DNA of 64,000 nucleotides from assembly GCF_006716815.1 (NCBI RefSeq), contig NZ_VFPS01000006.1, forward strand, positions 1-64,000, written 5' to 3'. The DNA comes from Microbacterium lacticum. GTDB taxonomy: Bacteria > Actinomycetota > Actinomycetes > Actinomycetales > Microbacteriaceae. Shown here one piece after another: positions 61,999-64,000 of the stretch. The notes under the pieces were generated by a model, which did no database searches, had not been told where the DNA came from, and saw nothing but the letters and a program-made list of their open reading frames with translations. Position numbers and translations under genes: made by a program. Each line of letters begins with the position of its first letter. Position 1 is the first letter of the stretch.

Positions 61999-62970
61999 TC
62001 AGGCGGCGTCCGGCTCCTCGCCGGCGCAGCTGAACCGCGCGCGGTAGGCCGTAGGACTGAGCCCCAGCATCCGCGTGAAGTTCTGCCGCAGGACCGCGGC
62101 CGAACCGAAGCCGCTCTCGAAGGCGATCTGGTCGAGGCCGAGATCGGTGCGCTCGAGGAGGCGCTGCGCATGGATGATCCGCTGGCGCGCGAGCCACGCG
62201 GCGGGAGTGGTGCCGAAGTCGGCCTTGAAGCGCCGGGCGAAGGTGCGGGGCGACATGTGGGCGCGGGCCGCCAGTTGGTCGACGGAGAGGTCGAGGCTGA
62301 GGTTCTCGAGCACCCAATCGGTCACGGGCGCGAGCGAGAGCGAGGTGGTCACCGGCAGCGGCGCCGCGATGAACTGCGCCTGGCCGCCGTCGCGCTGCGG
62401 CGGCACGACCATGCGCCGGGCGATGGTGTTCGTCATCTCCGCGCCGAGCTCGATGCGCAGGAGGTGCAGACAGGCGTCGAGCCCCGCGGCGGTGCCGGCG
62501 CTCGTGATGATGCGGCCATCCTGCACGTAGAGCGCGTTCGGGTCGACGTCGATCTCGGGGTAGAGGCTTGCCATCTTCTCGGCGTACATCCAGTGCGTCG
62601 TGGCGCGGCGACCGTCGAGAACGCCCGCCGCCGCGAGGACGAACGACCCGCTGCAGACGCTCAGCACCCAGGCATCCCGCGCGACGGCGTCCCGGACGAG
62701 GTCGAGCACGCGCTCGTCCACGTCGTCCCAGTACTCGTGCGGGATCGGCGAGATCACGACGAGGTCGGCCTCGTAGGCGAAGGAGAGATCGGCGTCGACG
62801 TTGATCGAGAAGCCGATCTTCGAAGGCACGACGCCCGGTGTGGGTGTCACGACGCGGAAGTCGAAGTTCGGGATGCCGTCGTCGGAGCGGTCGAGTCCGA
62901 ACGCCTCGCAGGCGACGCCGAACTCGAACGGAGCGAACCCGGGCAGGACGACGCACGCGACAGTCTTCAT
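61999..62970 (-). CDS. GlxA family (DJ-1/PfpI plus AraC) transcriptional regulator
   Basis: A 323-residue regulator. Residues 1-170 form a DJ-1/PfpI-like domain (VACVVLPGFAPFEFGVACEAFGLDRS, nucleophile-elbow region WVLSVCSGSFVLAAAGVLDGRRATTHW). Residues ~215-315 form two AraC HTHs (LSVDQLAARAHMSPRTFARRFKADFGTTPAAWLARQRIIHAQRLLERTDLGLDQIAFESGFGSAAVLRQNFTRMLGLSPTAYR). Ligand unknown. The start lies in a mirrored intergenic region opposite a tiny membrane-peptide gene. Confidence 0.92.
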   Translation of the reverse strand: MKTVACVVLPGFAPFEFGVACEAFGLDRSDDGIPNFDFRVVTPTPGVVPSKIGFSINVDADLSFAYEADLVVISPIPHEYWDDVDERVLDLVRDAVARDAWVLSVCSGSFVLAAAGVLDGRRATTHWMYAEKMASLYPEIDVDPNALYVQDGRIITSAGTAAGLDACLHLLRIELGAEMTNTIARRMVVPPQRDGGQAQFIAAPLPVTTSLSLAPVTDWVLENLSLDLSVDQLAARAHMSPRTFARRFKADFGTTPAAWLARQRIIHAQRLLERTDLGLDQIAFESGFGSAAVLRQNFTRMLGLSPTAYRARFSCAGEEPDAA

Positions 62971-63044
62971 GGCAGGAATACTACTAGGGGCGGCTTTTCT
63001 GCCACTAGTGGCGGTTTGGATACGTGCGTACCGTTCCTGCCATG
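62968..63044. promoter_or_regulatory. Mirror-image divergent promoter with AraC-type direct repeats
   Basis: CATGGCAGGAA (62968-62978) and TTCCTGCCATG (63034-63044) are perfect inverted repeats holding the start codons of both divergent genes. -10 boxes TAGTAT (62983-62978, minus) and TACCGT (63029-63034, plus) are each 8 nt from their ATG. Between them ACTAGGGGCGG (62983) and ACTAGTGGCGG (63004) repeat directly at 21 bp, typical spacing for AraC-family half-sites. Confidence 0.7.
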
Positions 63045-63128
63045 ATCCTTCTCACTCACCTCACGCTGATCTCGACGATCGCGATCGCGCTCACCGGGCT
63101 CCTCTACGCCCTCACCTCGTACCTCTGA
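63042..63128 (+). CDS. 28-residue hydrophobic peptide
   Basis: ATG-started frame encoding MILLTHLTLISTIAIALTG and LLYALTSYL, a single membrane-span peptide. It has a leaderless TACCGT box and a start context that mirrors that of the divergent GlxA regulator gene. It could be a genuine small membrane protein controlled by the regulator, or the 5' stub of a deleted target gene. Confidence 0.5.
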   Translation: MILLTHLTLISTIAIALTGLLYALTSYL

Positions 63129-63207
63129 CGCGGACTCCCCGGGCGCCGGGCGCCGCGCGCCTGCTTCGAGAAAGCGCGCGTGTGGGAGACCGCGACCGCC
63201 GGACCGC

Positions 63208-64000
63208 TCAGATCCCGGCGAGCGCGTCGAGCAGCACGTCCGCCGACCGGCCCCAGTCGAATCGCGCGATGTGGGCGGTGCCCGCGGCGATCACCTCGGC
63301 GCGGCGAGCGGGGTCGTCGAGGGCGCGGATGCCTCGGGCGAACGCCTCGGCATCCATCCCGGGTGCGTACAGCGCACCGTCGCCGGCGACCTCGCGGAAG
63401 ATCGGCATGTCGGTGACGACGGCGGGGACGCCGAGTTCGAGCGCTTCGGCGACGGGCAGGCCGTAGCCCTCGTCGAGCGAGGCGGAGACCAGGACGCCGT
63501 GGTCGGCGAGGAGGGCCGCGTACTCGGCATCCGTCACCCCGCCGTGGAAGACGACGCGCGCGCCGGCGGGGTCGATCAGCGCCTCGAGCTCGGCGCGGCG
63601 GGCGGGTGAGATGCGCGACAGCAGGTGCAGCGTGCGCCCAGGCAGGAGGGCCGCGGCGCCGAGGAGCGTCTCGACGTTCTTGTAGGGCATGAACGAGCCC
63701 ATGTAGACGAGGTTCTGCGCGCCCGGCACGACCTCGGCCCCCTCGGGGAGGAGCTCGGCGAGCCGCTGCGGCGCGTTGGGCACGACCACGACGGGGCGCT
63801 TCGTGAGGTTCACGCGGGCGAACTCGGCGGCGCTCGTCTCGCTCACGGTGGCGACGACGTCGGCGGCGTTGAGGGTCAGGCGCTGTGGCACGTAGGAGAG
63901 GTGGAACAGGCGCCAGCCGACGCGCACGTACCAGGGCAGGTCGCGCGGTGGCGTGCGGTGCCGGTAGTAGATCGTGTCGTGCAGGGTCAGGATGAGCCCG
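63208..64000 (-). CDS. Glycosyltransferase family 1/4 (partial)
   Basis: The C-terminal ~263 residues of a GT-B glycosyltransferase; the 5' part lies beyond the window edge (frame open to 64000, reading LILTLHDTIYYRHRTPPRDLPWY). The donor-binding domain is clear: VVVVPNAPQRL, LVYMGSFMPYKNVETLLGAAALLPGRTLHLLSRI, VVFHGGVTDAEYAALLADHGVLVSASLDEGYGLPVAEALELGVPAVVTDMPIFREVAGDGALYAPG, containing the EGYGLPVAEAL sugar-nucleotide motif. Probably cell-envelope or exopolysaccharide synthesis. Confidence 0.88.
   Translation of the reverse strand, partial: GLILTLHDTIYYRHRTPPRDLPWYVRVGWRLFHLSYVPQRLTLNAADVVATVSETSAAEFARVNLTKRPVVVVPNAPQRLAELLPEGAEVVPGAQNLVYMGSFMPYKNVETLLGAAALLPGRTLHLLSRISPARRAELEALIDPAGARVVFHGGVTDAEYAALLADHGVLVSASLDEGYGLPVAEALELGVPAVVTDMPIFREVAGDGALYAPGMDAEAFARGIRALDDPARRAEVIAAGTAHIARFDWGRSADVLLDALAGI

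Overview
The window is very GC-rich, packed with genes on both strands, and looks like chromosome of an actinobacterium of the Microbacteriaceae, most likely Microbacterium or a close relative. This is inferred from gene content and style. At least 24 genes have a TANNNT -10 box whose last T lies 7 or 8 nt before the start codon, so they are probably transcribed without a leader. GTGA and ATGA stop/start overlaps are frequent. No rRNA, tRNA or CRISPR array was seen.

Layout. 1-4.8 kb: heme genes (hemD and the porphyrinogen oxidase) around a three-gene membrane/envelope operon. 4.8-11.4 kb: an accessory island. It holds an IS481-family element, a HEPN/Abi-like defence candidate, a Phd/RelE-type toxin-antitoxin operon split by an IS1634-family element, and an APH-like kinase. 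Two truncated 5' fragments of an HhH-GPD DNA glycosylase gene lie before the one complete copy, which marks that gene as a repeated insertion point. 11.4-13.1 kb: three 82-bp palindromic repeats in successive gaps. 13-29.4 kb: glyS, aldo/keto reductase, flotillin, ohrR-ohr, a peptide transporter, a MetE-like protein, purU, an M13 peptidase and an HdeD-lipase fusion. 29.5-30.6 kb: a second IS481-family element, inserted in the -10 box of a MATE transporter gene. 31.9-40 kb: an AAA ATPase, an RNA methyltransferase, mntH-mntR with twin palindromic operators, an SDR, a HAD phosphatase and a universal stress protein. 40-45 kb: ArsR, pyrE, pntAB and xth. 45-54 kb: an FMN reductase, a GT87-like enzyme, a two-component system, an ABC exporter and rraA. 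54-59.5 kb: a nitroreductase and a type III polyketide synthase / methyltransferase / flavin monooxygenase operon facing a UbiA prenyltransferase. 59.5-64 kb: clpB with a HAIR box, a GlxA-type regulator and a glycosyltransferase cut by the window edge.

Genome decay is striking. A GNAT, a DUF5996 protein, a VIT1-like protein, an MFS transporter, an ArsR/DUF5937 regulator, a cation/proton antiporter, an SRPBCC protein and a possible MBL-fold gene keep recognisable ends but lack internal or 3' parts.

The most unusual signals are: a covarying RNA hairpin in both IS481-family elements that would bury the transposase ribosome-binding site; transposase stop codons supplied by the duplicated NCTAGN target; the HhH-GPD insertion hotspot with a HEPN-type cargo; regulatory palindromes that contain start codons (mntH, arsR, the GlxA pair); and a strongly over-represented GGATGCC/GGCATCC heptamer.
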